Shown piece by piece: positions 32,809 to 42,206 of a DNA stretch of 44,641 bases. The notes under the pieces were generated by a model, which was not told where the DNA came from, made no database searches, and saw nothing but the letters and a program-made list of their open reading frames with translations. The position numbers were made by a program, and so were the translations under genes. This DNA is from SNAP01 sp049671745. GTDB taxonomy: Bacteria > Bacteroidota > Bacteroidia > Bacteroidales > Marinifilaceae. The stretch covers positions 1 to 44,641 of the forward strand of contig JBATVL010000040.1 of the NCBI GenBank assembly GCA_049671745.1, in the 5' to 3' direction. The stretch's first letter is position 1. The number at the start of each line of letters is the position of its first letter.

Positions 32809-34644
32809 ATGTGGAAATTAAATATGATTAGATACTTAATCCTTACAACAGCTATTCTCCTTTCCATATCCTCTTACGCACAAGGTGGATATAAAATAAA
32901 AAAGGTAGGATTTAAAGGCAATGATCAAATTAGAAATAGCGAATTAGAGAAGCAAACTTCAACTAAATCTAAGACTCTAATCAACAAAGTTCTATTTTGG
33001 AAAAGGGCTCCAGTATACAAACAAGAATTAGTTAAAAAGGATTTAAAAAATCTATATAAGTTATATCAAACTAAAGGATATATAAATGTAATTATAAAAG
33101 ACAGCCTTGTTGTTAACGAGAAGAAAAACAGTATTCGAATATATTTTATAATAAAAGAGAACCTACCTATTACTATCAACTCATTTAAATGGATAGTAGA
33201 AGAAAAAAACGATATAGAAAAGAAAAACATTCTGAAAGGATTACCTAAAATAGAACTTGTAGATAAAGGCAATATATTCTCTGATAATAATATATACTCT
33301 CTAATGAAATCAGCTCAAAACTCTTTAATGAATCAGGGATATGTATATGCAAGCACTAAACCAGTCTTAAAAGTAGACACAATAAATAAAAAAGTAGACA
33401 TCAAAATAAAAATACTCCAAGGTGATAAATATGTAAATGGTAAAATAAATATAGAAGGACTTAAACAAGTTAAAAGGAAGTTACTTATAGACAAACTAAA
33501 ATTACCTAGTGGAGAAACCTTCTCAGCAAAGAAACTAAATGAAGCTAAATTTAGAGCCTTCAACACCCAACTATTTAAATATTTAACAATAAATTCAGTA
33601 AAAGATTCAACATTAAACAAAACAATAAATTACAAAGTCAAGTTAGAAGAATTAAACCAAATAGATCTAGATGTTAGTGTTGGATACGGTACTGAGGATA
33701 GATTTAGAGCACAGATAATACTAACAAAAAGAGCTTTCCTAGGTGGACTACGAAGACTAGAATTTGGTATTAAAACATCTTACTACGAACCAATCAATTT
33801 ATATCTCAAATTTAGACAACCAGAAATATTTAACAATAATAAAAATATAGATTTTATATGGAATCCCTACTTCAATATAGAAAAAGAAAGAAGTTATGAT
33901 GTGAAAAGAATTGGAACAAACTTCACCATAGAAAAGAAACTTTCTATAAATGCATCTACATTCTTAGCTTATAATATTGAATCATCAAAAATATCAAAAA
34001 CCCAAAATAACATTATTAATACTAAATCAGAAATAATTGAAGGAAGTAAACTCAAATCAGGTATTATACTTGGATACCAATATAGAAAAGTAGACAACTA
34101 TTTCAATCCAACTAAAGGATGGTATGCTAAAGCAATAACAACATACAATGGCATTGGTACAAAATCAAAAAACTCCTATTTCAAAATAGTGTTAGATGGT
34201 AGGTCATATCGCCCATTTCTAAATAAATGTGTTTTCGCATCTCGCATAAGTTTAGGATATCTAAGACCAATAAACACAAATAATTCAACACCTATAGAAG
34301 ATAGATTCTTATTAGGTGGCAGCAACTCAATTAGGGCATACAAAAGAAATTCTATAGGTGCCAATATAGATCAAAACTCAGAGATTATAGGAGGAAATAG
34401 CATGTTAGAAATGAATATAGAAACAAGATTCCCTATATACAAGAATTTCGAAGGAGTAGTATTTATAGATGCAGGAAACGTATGGTCAAAATCAGAGAAA
34501 TACAGTATAAGTGATCTGAAATATGGTGCAGGACTAGGGATTCGTTACAAGACGAGTATAGGTCCTATTCGTTTAGATGTGGCAACACCATTAGGTGATA
34601 CTTATGAAATGCAATTATATATAACCTTTGGGCATGCTTTTTAA
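32809..34644 (+). CDS. TamA-like Omp85 family outer membrane protein
   Basis: 611 aa. A signal peptide (about residues 1-24, ending SISSYAQGG) is followed by three POTRA-like regions (about 25-300, e.g. GYKIKKVGFKGNDQIRNSEL and KYVNGKINIEGLKQ) and a C-terminal Omp85 beta-barrel (about 310-611) with the conserved barrel motif LGGSNSIRAYKR and a closing strand ending in Phe (YITFGHAF). It sits in the outer membrane. A TamB-like gene starts 24 bases downstream, so the pair is the counterpart of the TamA-TamB translocation and assembly module, now linked to lipid transport and envelope integrity. M1 or M6 could be the start. Confidence 0.87.
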   Translation: MWKLNMIRYLILTTAILLSISSYAQGGYKIKKVGFKGNDQIRNSELEKQTSTKSKTLINKVLFWKRAPVYKQELVKKDLKNLYKLYQTKGYINVIIKDSLVVNEKKNSIRIYFIIKENLPITINSFKWIVEEKNDIEKKNILKGLPKIELVDKGNIFSDNNIYSLMKSAQNSLMNQGYVYASTKPVLKVDTINKKVDIKIKILQGDKYVNGKINIEGLKQVKRKLLIDKLKLPSGETFSAKKLNEAKFRAFNTQLFKYLTINSVKDSTLNKTINYKVKLEELNQIDLDVSVGYGTEDRFRAQIILTKRAFLGGLRRLEFGIKTSYYEPINLYLKFRQPEIFNNNKNIDFIWNPYFNIEKERSYDVKRIGTNFTIEKKLSINASTFLAYNIESSKISKTQNNIINTKSEIIEGSKLKSGIILGYQYRKVDNYFNPTKGWYAKAITTYNGIGTKSKNSYFKIVLDGRSYRPFLNKCVFASRISLGYLRPINTNNSTPIEDRFLLGGSNSIRAYKRNSIGANIDQNSEIIGGNSMLEMNIETRFPIYKNFEGVVFIDAGNVWSKSEKYSISDLKYGAGLGIRYKTSIGPIRLDVATPLGDTYEMQLYITFGHAF

Positions 34645-34668
34645 GTACTAATATCAAATTAGAGTAAA

Positions 34669-37600
34669 ATGAAAAAAAGAAAAATAATACTGATTATTAT
34701 TTCTCCAATATTATTAATAATCATAGTAACATTAATATATAGCCAAACGAACAATTTCAGAAACAATCTAAAGTTGGGAATAGAATACTATGCAAACAAA
34801 TCGATAAATGGAAATCTCAAAATAAGATCAATAGAAGGTAATATATTTACTGGATTAAAGATAAACGAAATAGAGCTTAAAGACAAGTTAAACAATAAAA
34901 TAGCATATATACATTCTATTAGTGGGTATTGGGACTTGAAAAAACTAATAGATAAAACTCTACTAATAGAAACACTTCAATTAGACTCATTAAACATTTA
35001 CATCTCACAAGAAAAAGATCTATCATACCCAATTCAAAAACTAATAAAAGAAAAAAAGAGCGACACAACGCATACATCATTACCAATAACTATTAATATA
35101 AACGAATTTAAAATACTAAGAAGCACCGCTTTCATTAATCTAATAAAACAAGAAAACATACCCAAAAGCATACGAATGAACAGTAGTATATCGGCAATAA
35201 TAAAGCAAGATTCTAATACTCTAGTAATAAAGAAACTAAGTTTAAAATCAAAAAGCCCTAATTTTCAAATACTTAATTTCAAAACAAATATACTTCATAC
35301 CCCCAGCTTACTTAAAATACAAGATCTTAAAATAAATACAAACAAAACGGCAGTAATTGCAGATGCAAAAATCCCATTAAACAACATTATAGAAAGCACA
35401 GTCAATATTAAATTAAAACCTCTGTGTTTAGATGAATTCAAGGATTTCATACATCAAAATATACAAGGATCGCCAGAAATAGAACTACAGTTCCAAAAAT
35501 TAGAGAGTCTCTCATATTTCACTTTAAAGATCAAAGAACAAAAGCAAAATATTAACATAAATGGAAATATTAACAGTCTAAATGCGAATGCCAATTACAA
35601 AGCTAATCTGCATAGTCATCAATTCAACCTTGGATATTGGATAGGGAACAATGAATTACAAACAAATATAAACGGTCAAATAAGCATTAAAGGAACTGGT
35701 GTAGATCCACAAAAAATGAATAGTGTACTAGCCTTAAAACTAGAATCTTCAAGTGTAAATAATATAGAAATTTCTAAAGCTCATATACTAGCTAAAATTA
35801 ATAAAGGGAAATACACTATAGACACCTTAATTTTAAACAACAAAGACATTGACATTATAGCCAATGGTAATGGCTATTCAGATCATATAAACACATGCAA
35901 ATACAAGGTCAATATTAGATCATTAAACACCATATCTTCTCTTATTAATATACCTCCTATAGATTTTAATGGACTTATAGAAGGCGAAATATCAGGACAT
36001 AAAGACAGTATAATATTCCAATCTAAAATCAACTTATCCAAAATAAAGTACAATAATGTCAGAATTAAAAAGATTAAAAGTATAGCTAATATATCACTAA
36101 TAAAAGAACAATTAAATGGCAGTCTAGACTTAGAATTAAATGATGCAGAACTAAATAAAAACATTACTATAAATCTATTAAAAAGCAGACAAAATATCAA
36201 AAACAATGTACTTGAAGGACAATATAAAATACAATCTGGCGACTCTATAGAACTCAATACTCACTTACGTATTAACAAAGAAAAAGACATTAATATTCAA
36301 ATATCACAATTCTCGCTAAACGCATATTCTCAGAACTGGACTAACAAAATAGATACTACCTACTGTATTCTAAAACCAGACAAAGTAACGATTACCGACT
36401 TCAACTTATCGGATAAAGAACAACATATAAAACTAAATGGCATATACTCTTTTAAAGAGCAAGAAGAAAAATACATACATCTATTATCCGAAAATTTAGA
36501 CTTATCAAGATTTAATAAATTACTTGAAAAAGGTCAAGAAATAAATGGAAAACTAAACACCAATCTTAAAATAAAGATAGAGAATGAAAAATTAGATTAT
36601 AGTGGAAAAATAAAACTAACAGAAGGCTCTCTTAAAGCAAAAAGACAAGGAATAAACTTTGATAATATCAATATGGATATATCACTAAAAGAAGACAATA
36701 TATACATAGACTCTCTATACATATCGTCTGATAAAAAAGGATATCTTGCTATAAAAGGGAAAGTAAATATTCCTAAAAGTTATAATGAACTAATGCAAGA
36801 AATAGATATAAATATTAAGGCTGAAAATTTCATTGCTATTAAATCATATAAGAATCAGTTAATCTTCAATGCCAATTCACAAATTAAAGGAAGTATCAAC
36901 AATCCCATCATATCAGGAGGATTAACAATAGTGAGAGGCAAAATGAACATAGATCATTTTATAGAAAACGAAGCAGTGAAAGATCTAGACAAACCACTAC
37001 TAATAGAAGCATTAGAAAACGACAAAAAGCAAAATAGCCTTCTACTTACTTCCGATACAACTCTTATAAAAGTAGATTCATCAAAGCTAATAGATACAGA
37101 CATCTTCAAGAATCTTCGTGGAGAATTCTATATAGACTTCCCTAAAAACACATGGATAGAAGGCTCACAAATGAAACTAGAATTATCTGGTCATATTAAA
37201 ATGATAAAAACAAAAGAAGAACCTGAGTTCTTTGGCAACATATCATTAACAAGAGGTTTTGTAGAAATATCTGGACGTAAATTCAAAATAAAAAAAGGAA
37301 ATATTACACTAAGTGGTGGAGATGAAATTAATCCTTCAATAGACATAGCAATGCAATATCTATTTAGAGACGCAAACAAAAAATTAGAATCTCTTGAATT
37401 ACTTGTTGGAGGAACAGTCAAAAAACCAACATTTGCATTCACATTAAATAAGGAATTCATAGAAGAGAAAGATGCTATTTCATATTTAATATTCGGTAAA
37501 AAAGTAGATCAACTAGGCAGCAGAGATCAAGAAAAAGTTTCAAGTAAAAAAGATAAACTTAAACCTATCATCTACTCACAAATCTCAAATATCTTCCAAA

Positions 37601-37866
37601 AAGTACTTGCAAAAAGTCTTGGTCTAGATAATATAGAGATTAGTGGTGAAGACAATTGGGAATCTGGATCTATTACATTCGGTAAATACTTAACAAACGA
37701 TTTATATATGAGTTACTCACAACTATTCTCTATGGACAGTCAAAATAAGGAATTAATACCTTACCGTATAATCATAGAATACCATATAATGCGTTCCCTT
37801 CTAATACAAACCACAAACGAAGGAAACAAATCTGGCTTTGACCTAATATGGAAACTAAAACTCTAA
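34669..37866 (+). CDS. TamB-like translocation/assembly module protein (DUF490)
   Basis: 1065 aa with one N-terminal membrane anchor (KIILIIISPILLIIIVTLIY), then a long periplasmic stretch of repetitive short beta strands alternating hydrophobic and polar residues (e.g. SLNIYISQ, IKLNGIYSF), typical of AsmA/TamB bridge proteins that span the periplasm with a lipid-accepting groove. The last 350 residues correspond to the DUF490/TamB C-terminal domain (FFGNISLTRGFVEISGRKFK, GGTVKKPTFAF, GSITFGKYLTNDLYMSYSQ). It follows tamA closely and ends 17 bases before the convergent helicase gene. Confidence 0.88.
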   Translation: MKKRKIILIIISPILLIIIVTLIYSQTNNFRNNLKLGIEYYANKSINGNLKIRSIEGNIFTGLKINEIELKDKLNNKIAYIHSISGYWDLKKLIDKTLLIETLQLDSLNIYISQEKDLSYPIQKLIKEKKSDTTHTSLPITININEFKILRSTAFINLIKQENIPKSIRMNSSISAIIKQDSNTLVIKKLSLKSKSPNFQILNFKTNILHTPSLLKIQDLKINTNKTAVIADAKIPLNNIIESTVNIKLKPLCLDEFKDFIHQNIQGSPEIELQFQKLESLSYFTLKIKEQKQNININGNINSLNANANYKANLHSHQFNLGYWIGNNELQTNINGQISIKGTGVDPQKMNSVLALKLESSSVNNIEISKAHILAKINKGKYTIDTLILNNKDIDIIANGNGYSDHINTCKYKVNIRSLNTISSLINIPPIDFNGLIEGEISGHKDSIIFQSKINLSKIKYNNVRIKKIKSIANISLIKEQLNGSLDLELNDAELNKNITINLLKSRQNIKNNVLEGQYKIQSGDSIELNTHLRINKEKDINIQISQFSLNAYSQNWTNKIDTTYCILKPDKVTITDFNLSDKEQHIKLNGIYSFKEQEEKYIHLLSENLDLSRFNKLLEKGQEINGKLNTNLKIKIENEKLDYSGKIKLTEGSLKAKRQGINFDNINMDISLKEDNIYIDSLYISSDKKGYLAIKGKVNIPKSYNELMQEIDINIKAENFIAIKSYKNQLIFNANSQIKGSINNPIISGGLTIVRGKMNIDHFIENEAVKDLDKPLLIEALENDKKQNSLLLTSDTTLIKVDSSKLIDTDIFKNLRGEFYIDFPKNTWIEGSQMKLELSGHIKMIKTKEEPEFFGNISLTRGFVEISGRKFKIKKGNITLSGGDEINPSIDIAMQYLFRDANKKLESLELLVGGTVKKPTFAFTLNKEFIEEKDAISYLIFGKKVDQLGSRDQEKVSSKKDKLKPIIYSQISNIFQKVLAKSLGLDNIEISGEDNWESGSITFGKYLTNDLYMSYSQLFSMDSQNKELIPYRIIIEYHIMRSLLIQTTNEGNKSGFDLIWKLKL

Positions 37867-37883
37867 CACTTATTTTAATCTCT

Positions 37884-40805
37884 CTAACTACAAACAAGAT
37901 AAGAATACAATCTATCCTCAACCGAATGAGTCAAAGAAAAATCAATCTTAACCACAGAAACCGACTTCCCCTTATCAGAGGTCATACTAGTCTGTAAAAA
38001 ACTATCATCCTTAGGAATCAAATCTCCCATATAATAAAAGTCACCACCCTCATCATTACTCTTTTTAATAAACAAAGGCAAACGCAATCCGCTCCTATAA
38101 TTCCTTATAGCCATCACATCAGGACTATTCAAAGTACGATTACTCTTAGACATCCAGGCAAACTCCGAATTATTAATAAATCCATCCTCATACTTAGTAC
38201 TACTCGAGATATTCTCATCCTTATGGTAATTCACAAAAATAGGACAATTAGACCTATCAGAACTAAGCATATAACCTCCCACATTCTGAGCAACAGGGTT
38301 TTGCTTCCAATTCAAGACTCTAAACACATCTTTTCTAGAATACTTCTTATAAAGAATAAAACCATCATTATATACAGAAGGCAGATAATTCTTAGAATAT
38401 ACAGAAATTGAATACTCAATATTATCACTTAGAAATCTCCTAAATACAGAAGAAGACAAAGCATTACTCAAGCTAGAATCCAAAGAAATAACATCATTTT
38501 CATATCTAACAATTGAAATATCATTAGCCTCACCACAACTAATCAATTTCTTATTTACCTTCTCAGTAACAAAATCAAAATTCAAATTTATAACACAGGA
38601 TTCTATTGTTTCATCACTTATATCATAAGCATACTTGTCAAGTATAATCTTTCTTAATCTAGAAATATGCAGATCATCATTACCTAATAATTCACTAAGA
38701 ATAATACTCTCCTCAACACGTTTAGTATTATTTATCTCACGAGAGAACAACTCCAACATCTTAACCTGAATACTATTCAAATCAGTTACAAATGTTTTCT
38801 CTGCCATTACAACAAAATTATAATACGACTTAGAATAAGACACATACAAATTAGGATCACGAGCAGCATGTTTTATAAAATCCATCATCAAAGGCAGTCT
38901 ACCAATCTTATATTTAAGCAACTGATAATCCTTAAGTAAATCAGCCTTCTTTCTAAGATTAGCAGTATCAATAGACTCAAAAATTCTCTCTCTTGTTACT
39001 TTATCAAAATTAATTGAAGATGTACCTGGTATAAAATTATTACCACCAGCCACCAAACTTCTTAACCTATCTTTATTATAAGAAGTATCACCATACAAAG
39101 CTACTGGCACTAAATAATTCTTCTCATAATTACCAATAAAATCAATAACAGTAAGATACTCCTTATTATCAAGTTTTCTTAAACCACGTCCTAATTGCTG
39201 AACAAAAACAATAGCCGACTGCGTAGGTCTCAACATTACAACCTGATTAACTCTTGGAATATCCACACCCTCATTAAAAATATCCACAGTAAAGATATAA
39301 TCAATCTTCTCTCTCATATCAAAAGACTCAAGCTTAATAATAGCTGACTCTCTATCAACTTCAGAACTTGCTCCAGACAAAGAAACAGTTCTATATCCTC
39401 TTTCGTTAAACCTCAAAGACAACTCTACACACTCCTCAACACGAGAACAAAAAACAAGACCTCTCACTTCGCCATCATCACAACCAAAGAACTTTGTCTG
39501 CTCTATAATTCTATCCACCCTCTCATCAGCAACAAGTCTATTAAAATCAGCCTTTTCTTCAAGCAAAACACCATCCACACTTATATCTGTAACTCCATAA
39601 TAATGGAAAGGACTCAACATCTCCTGTTCTAAAGCAGCATGAAGACGAATCTCATACGCAATATTATAATCAAACAACTTAAAAATATCCAGACCATCCA
39701 TACGCTCAGGAGTAGCAGTCATTCCCAATAAAAAAGAAGGATCAAAATAATCTAACACTCTCTGATAACTACTAGCTCCCGCCCTATGTGTTTCATCAAT
39801 TACAATATAATCAAAAGAAGAGGGAGTAAAAAGTTTCAAATGTTCATCTTTAGAAATAGTCTGAACAGTAGAGAAAATAAAATCAGCATCTAAATCCTTA
39901 TTACTTCCTGAATACAATCCCATTGACTTAGAATCACCAAAAATAGCTTTATAAGTCTCCATAGTTTTCTTAGCAATATTAAGCCTATGCACAACAAAAA
40001 GAACTCTTTTAGGATTACACTGCTTAATATCGAAAGCCGATAAAAAGGTTTTCCCTGTCCCCGTTGCAGAAATAAGCAAAGACTTCCTCTTACCCTCTTT
40101 ACGAAGATTCACTAGATTTACAAGAGCCTGAGACTGCATCTTATTAGGTTTAATCTCAACAGGCTGAAGTTCTTTTAATGCCTTCTCATGATTTAAAGAC
40201 TTAGCACGATACTCTTTATAGATTGCCGAATACCTCTTAATATAATTCTCATCAACAACAACAGCCTGATCAAAAGCCGACTGAAATTCATTTAATGCAT
40301 GTCCAATTATAGAACTACCCGAAATAGCAGAAATCTTCAAATTCCATTCTTTATTAGAACACAAAGCACTAGCAGTAAGATTAGAACTACCAACAATAAG
40401 ATTATAATAATTCTCTTTCTTAAATAAATACCCCTTAGAATGGAAATTACCACTTACAGCTATTCTAGTCTCTATATGAGATAAACTCAATAGTTTTCTC
40501 AAAGCCTCAGGTTGAGTAAAATTAAGATACTGAGAGACAAGAATCTTACCACGAATACCTCTATTCTCCAACTCCTTAAAAAGCGTCTGAAGAACAGCCA
40601 AACCACTAGTAGTAATAAAAGCAACAGAAAACCAAAAATCATCACAATCATTCAACTCCTTCTTTATAGAAGTAAGAACACGCTTACCAAGTTCCTTATC
40701 ATTAACAAGAAACTCAGGATGATACTCTTGGAAAGACGGTAAAGTCTTATCAATAAAACCAGTTTTTAAAGAATCTAGGAAATTAACATTAAAATCACTC
40801 ATCAA
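37884..40805 (-). CDS. PLD-nuclease / SF2 helicase / DUF3427 protein
   Basis: 973 aa three-part protein. Residues about 30-200 form a PLD-like nuclease domain: FHSKGYLF has H122 and K124, and GSSNLTASALCSNKEWN follows. Residues about 220-560 form a superfamily 2 helicase: Walker A ATGTGKT (247-253), DETH (337-340), TATP (363-366) and QQLGRGLRK. The rest matches DUF3427 (e.g. FRVLNWKQNPVAQNVGGYML and late FFSLTHS-like residues). The combination suggests a DNA-processing enzyme for repair or against foreign DNA. The start (ATG 40805 or 40802) overlaps the NUDIX gene stop by 8-11 bases, indicating translational coupling. Function is not established. Confidence 0.88.
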   Translation of the reverse strand: MMSDFNVNFLDSLKTGFIDKTLPSFQEYHPEFLVNDKELGKRVLTSIKKELNDCDDFWFSVAFITTSGLAVLQTLFKELENRGIRGKILVSQYLNFTQPEALRKLLSLSHIETRIAVSGNFHSKGYLFKKENYYNLIVGSSNLTASALCSNKEWNLKISAISGSSIIGHALNEFQSAFDQAVVVDENYIKRYSAIYKEYRAKSLNHEKALKELQPVEIKPNKMQSQALVNLVNLRKEGKRKSLLISATGTGKTFLSAFDIKQCNPKRVLFVVHRLNIAKKTMETYKAIFGDSKSMGLYSGSNKDLDADFIFSTVQTISKDEHLKLFTPSSFDYIVIDETHRAGASSYQRVLDYFDPSFLLGMTATPERMDGLDIFKLFDYNIAYEIRLHAALEQEMLSPFHYYGVTDISVDGVLLEEKADFNRLVADERVDRIIEQTKFFGCDDGEVRGLVFCSRVEECVELSLRFNERGYRTVSLSGASSEVDRESAIIKLESFDMREKIDYIFTVDIFNEGVDIPRVNQVVMLRPTQSAIVFVQQLGRGLRKLDNKEYLTVIDFIGNYEKNYLVPVALYGDTSYNKDRLRSLVAGGNNFIPGTSSINFDKVTRERIFESIDTANLRKKADLLKDYQLLKYKIGRLPLMMDFIKHAARDPNLYVSYSKSYYNFVVMAEKTFVTDLNSIQVKMLELFSREINNTKRVEESIILSELLGNDDLHISRLRKIILDKYAYDISDETIESCVINLNFDFVTEKVNKKLISCGEANDISIVRYENDVISLDSSLSNALSSSVFRRFLSDNIEYSISVYSKNYLPSVYNDGFILYKKYSRKDVFRVLNWKQNPVAQNVGGYMLSSDRSNCPIFVNYHKDENISSSTKYEDGFINNSEFAWMSKSNRTLNSPDVMAIRNYRSGLRLPLFIKKSNDEGGDFYYMGDLIPKDDSFLQTSMTSDKGKSVSVVKIDFSLTHSVEDRLYSYLVCS

Positions 40806-41196
40806 TACCCCTCATTAACTTCTCAACAATAGGAATATCAGCAGCAGCCCAATCTAGATCCCCAAGTTCATCAACAGTAAGCCACTTAAAATCAATATGT
40901 TCAGTAAGAGTAAAAGAACAATCCGCCGATTTGCAAATAAAACTATGCATAGTCAATTCAAAATCAGGATACTTATGATTAATCGTCAAAAACTTATCTC
41001 CAACAGAAACATCCATAATCAGCTCCTCACGAATCTCACGCTTTACAGCATCAACAAGAGTCTCGCCAGCCTCTAGTTTACCACCCGGAAACTCATACTT
41101 CTCAGAAATATACTCATACTTATTTACACTTCTTTGAGTACACAATATCTTACCATCATGCACAATAATCGCAGCAACCACCTCTATATGCTTCAT
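40795..41196 (-). CDS. NUDIX hydrolase, MutT-like nucleoside triphosphate pyrophosphohydrolase
   Basis: 133 aa. The NUDIX box G-x5-E-x7-REUxEE is complete at residues 39-58 (GKLEAGE ... REIREEL). Family members hydrolyse nucleotides such as 8-oxo-dGTP to the monophosphate plus pyrophosphate; the short length and the opening MKHIEVVAAIIVHDGKILCT resemble the MutT sanitising group. Unusual is its overlap with a downstream PLD-helicase gene: it may clean nucleotides, or hydrolyse a signalling nucleotide, in a shared pathway. A minus-strand TATTTTTG -7-like box lies upstream (41213-41220). Confidence 0.9.
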   Translation of the reverse strand: MKHIEVVAAIIVHDGKILCTQRSVNKYEYISEKYEFPGGKLEAGETLVDAVKREIREELIMDVSVGDKFLTINHKYPDFELTMHSFICKSADCSFTLTEHIDFKWLTVDELGDLDWAAADIPIVEKLMRGIDE

Positions 41197-41212
41197 CTTT
41201 TTATAGTTTTAA

Positions 41213-41220
41213 CAAAAATA
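41213..41220 (-). promoter_or_regulatory. -7 box TATTTTTG upstream of the NUDIX gene
   Basis: On the minus strand TATTTTTG fits TAnnTTTG, 17 bases before the start codon. A TTTG is present 24 bases further upstream, slightly beyond the usual spacing. Confidence 0.35.
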
Positions 41221-41312
41221 TAGAAAAAACACATATATAAAGAACAAAGTCCCCTTAAACGAATGCAAAATATAATTCATTGTAAAAAAAAGTGAATATT
41301 CATTCTTTTTTA

Positions 41313-41320
41313 TATATTTG
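41313..41320 (+). promoter_or_regulatory. -7 box TATATTTG upstream of NAD(P)-binding protein gene
   Basis: TATATTTG matches TAnnTTTG, 36 bases before the start codon. The -33 region is weak. Confidence 0.4.
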
Positions 41321-41356
41321 TAAAAGAAGATTAATCAATCACTAAACACAAAAGAC

Positions 41357-42022
41357 ATGAACAAAAAGACAGGCATCATACTAGGAGCAACAGGATTGAC
41401 AGGAGGATTATTATTAGAAAAACTAATAGCCGATAATACATATGATACAATAAAGCTATTCACAAGAAAATCTACAGGCAATAAATCACCCAAAGTTGAA
41501 GAATATATAATAGATCTTCATCATATAGAAGACTATAAGGAAGATTTCAAAGGAGATGTAGTATTCTGCTGCATAGGAACAACAGCTTCAAAAACAAAAA
41601 ACAAATCTGAGTATGAGAAGATAGATTTAGGAATTCCTTATGCAGCTTCAAAACTTGCTGCTGAAAATAAAATACCAACTTATGTAGTTATTTCAGCAAT
41701 AGGAGCAAATCATAAAAGCAAAATCTTTTATAATAGAACAAAGGGAAAAATGGAACAAGCAGTACTAAGTACAAAGATCCCAAACACATATATACTAAGA
41801 CCCTCATTAATAAAAGATCAAAGAAAGAATAAAAGATTTGGAGAATGCATAGCTAACTTCATTTTCAAATTAACAGGACTATTTCTTATTGGAAAACTAA
41901 AAAAATATAAAGCCATTGATGCCAACACAATAGCTCAAGCAATGCTAAATATTGCAAACTCAAAAATAAAAAGCACAATTCTTGAATCAAATCATATACA
42001 AGAAATAGGTAAAATCAAATAA
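41357..42022 (+). CDS. NAD(P)-binding Rossmann-fold oxidoreductase-like protein
   Basis: 221 aa with a single atypical short-chain-type Rossmann domain: GATGLTG at residues 10-16 binds the dinucleotide, then CCIGTTASKTKNKSEYEKID and YVVISAIGANHKS, pattern of the HTATIP2-like NAD(P)H-binding family. YNRTKGKMEQ supplies the YxxxK-like element. No substrate is known. The gene ends 84 bases before the IS21 element and is intact. Its neighbour on the other side (NUDIX-helicase pair) is divergent, so it is probably transcribed alone. Confidence 0.85.
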   Translation: MNKKTGIILGATGLTGGLLLEKLIADNTYDTIKLFTRKSTGNKSPKVEEYIIDLHHIEDYKEDFKGDVVFCCIGTTASKTKNKSEYEKIDLGIPYAASKLAAENKIPTYVVISAIGANHKSKIFYNRTKGKMEQAVLSTKIPNTYILRPSLIKDQRKNKRFGECIANFIFKLTGLFLIGKLKKYKAIDANTIAQAMLNIANSKIKSTILESNHIQEIGKIK

Positions 42023-42106
42023 ATTTCTTTCGGCTCACTACAATCAATATTCCCAATAATATAGTCTTGTTAAATTAACAAACTTCCTGCTCTAAATATA
42101 ATACAC

Positions 42107-42157
42107 TGTATGTAGCATCTGAAAACTCCCCAGTCTAGCATTCGAAAACTCCCCACC
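42107..42157 (+). repeat. Left terminal repeats of the IS21 element
   Basis: Two copies of the core GCATnnGAAAACTCCCC: L1 at 42107-42131 and L2 at 42136-42157. They are likely transposase binding sites. Confidence 0.85.
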
Positions 42158-42177
42158 TAAAAAATAGTTATTAACTT

Positions 42178-42200
42178 ACAGTTTAGTTTATCTAAACTGT
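42178..42200 (+). promoter_or_regulatory. Inverted repeat before istA
   Basis: ACAGTTTAG (42178-42186) and CTAAACTGT (42192-42200) form a 9-bp stem with loop TTTAT, ending 6 bases before the istA ATG. It may limit translation from transcripts entering the element, or be an operator. Confidence 0.55.
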
Positions 42201-42206
42201 ACGAAA

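Noticed and set aside
32809..37866. BamA as the identity of the Omp85 protein
   Set aside because: Three rather than five POTRA-like regions and an adjacent TamB-like gene favour TamA.
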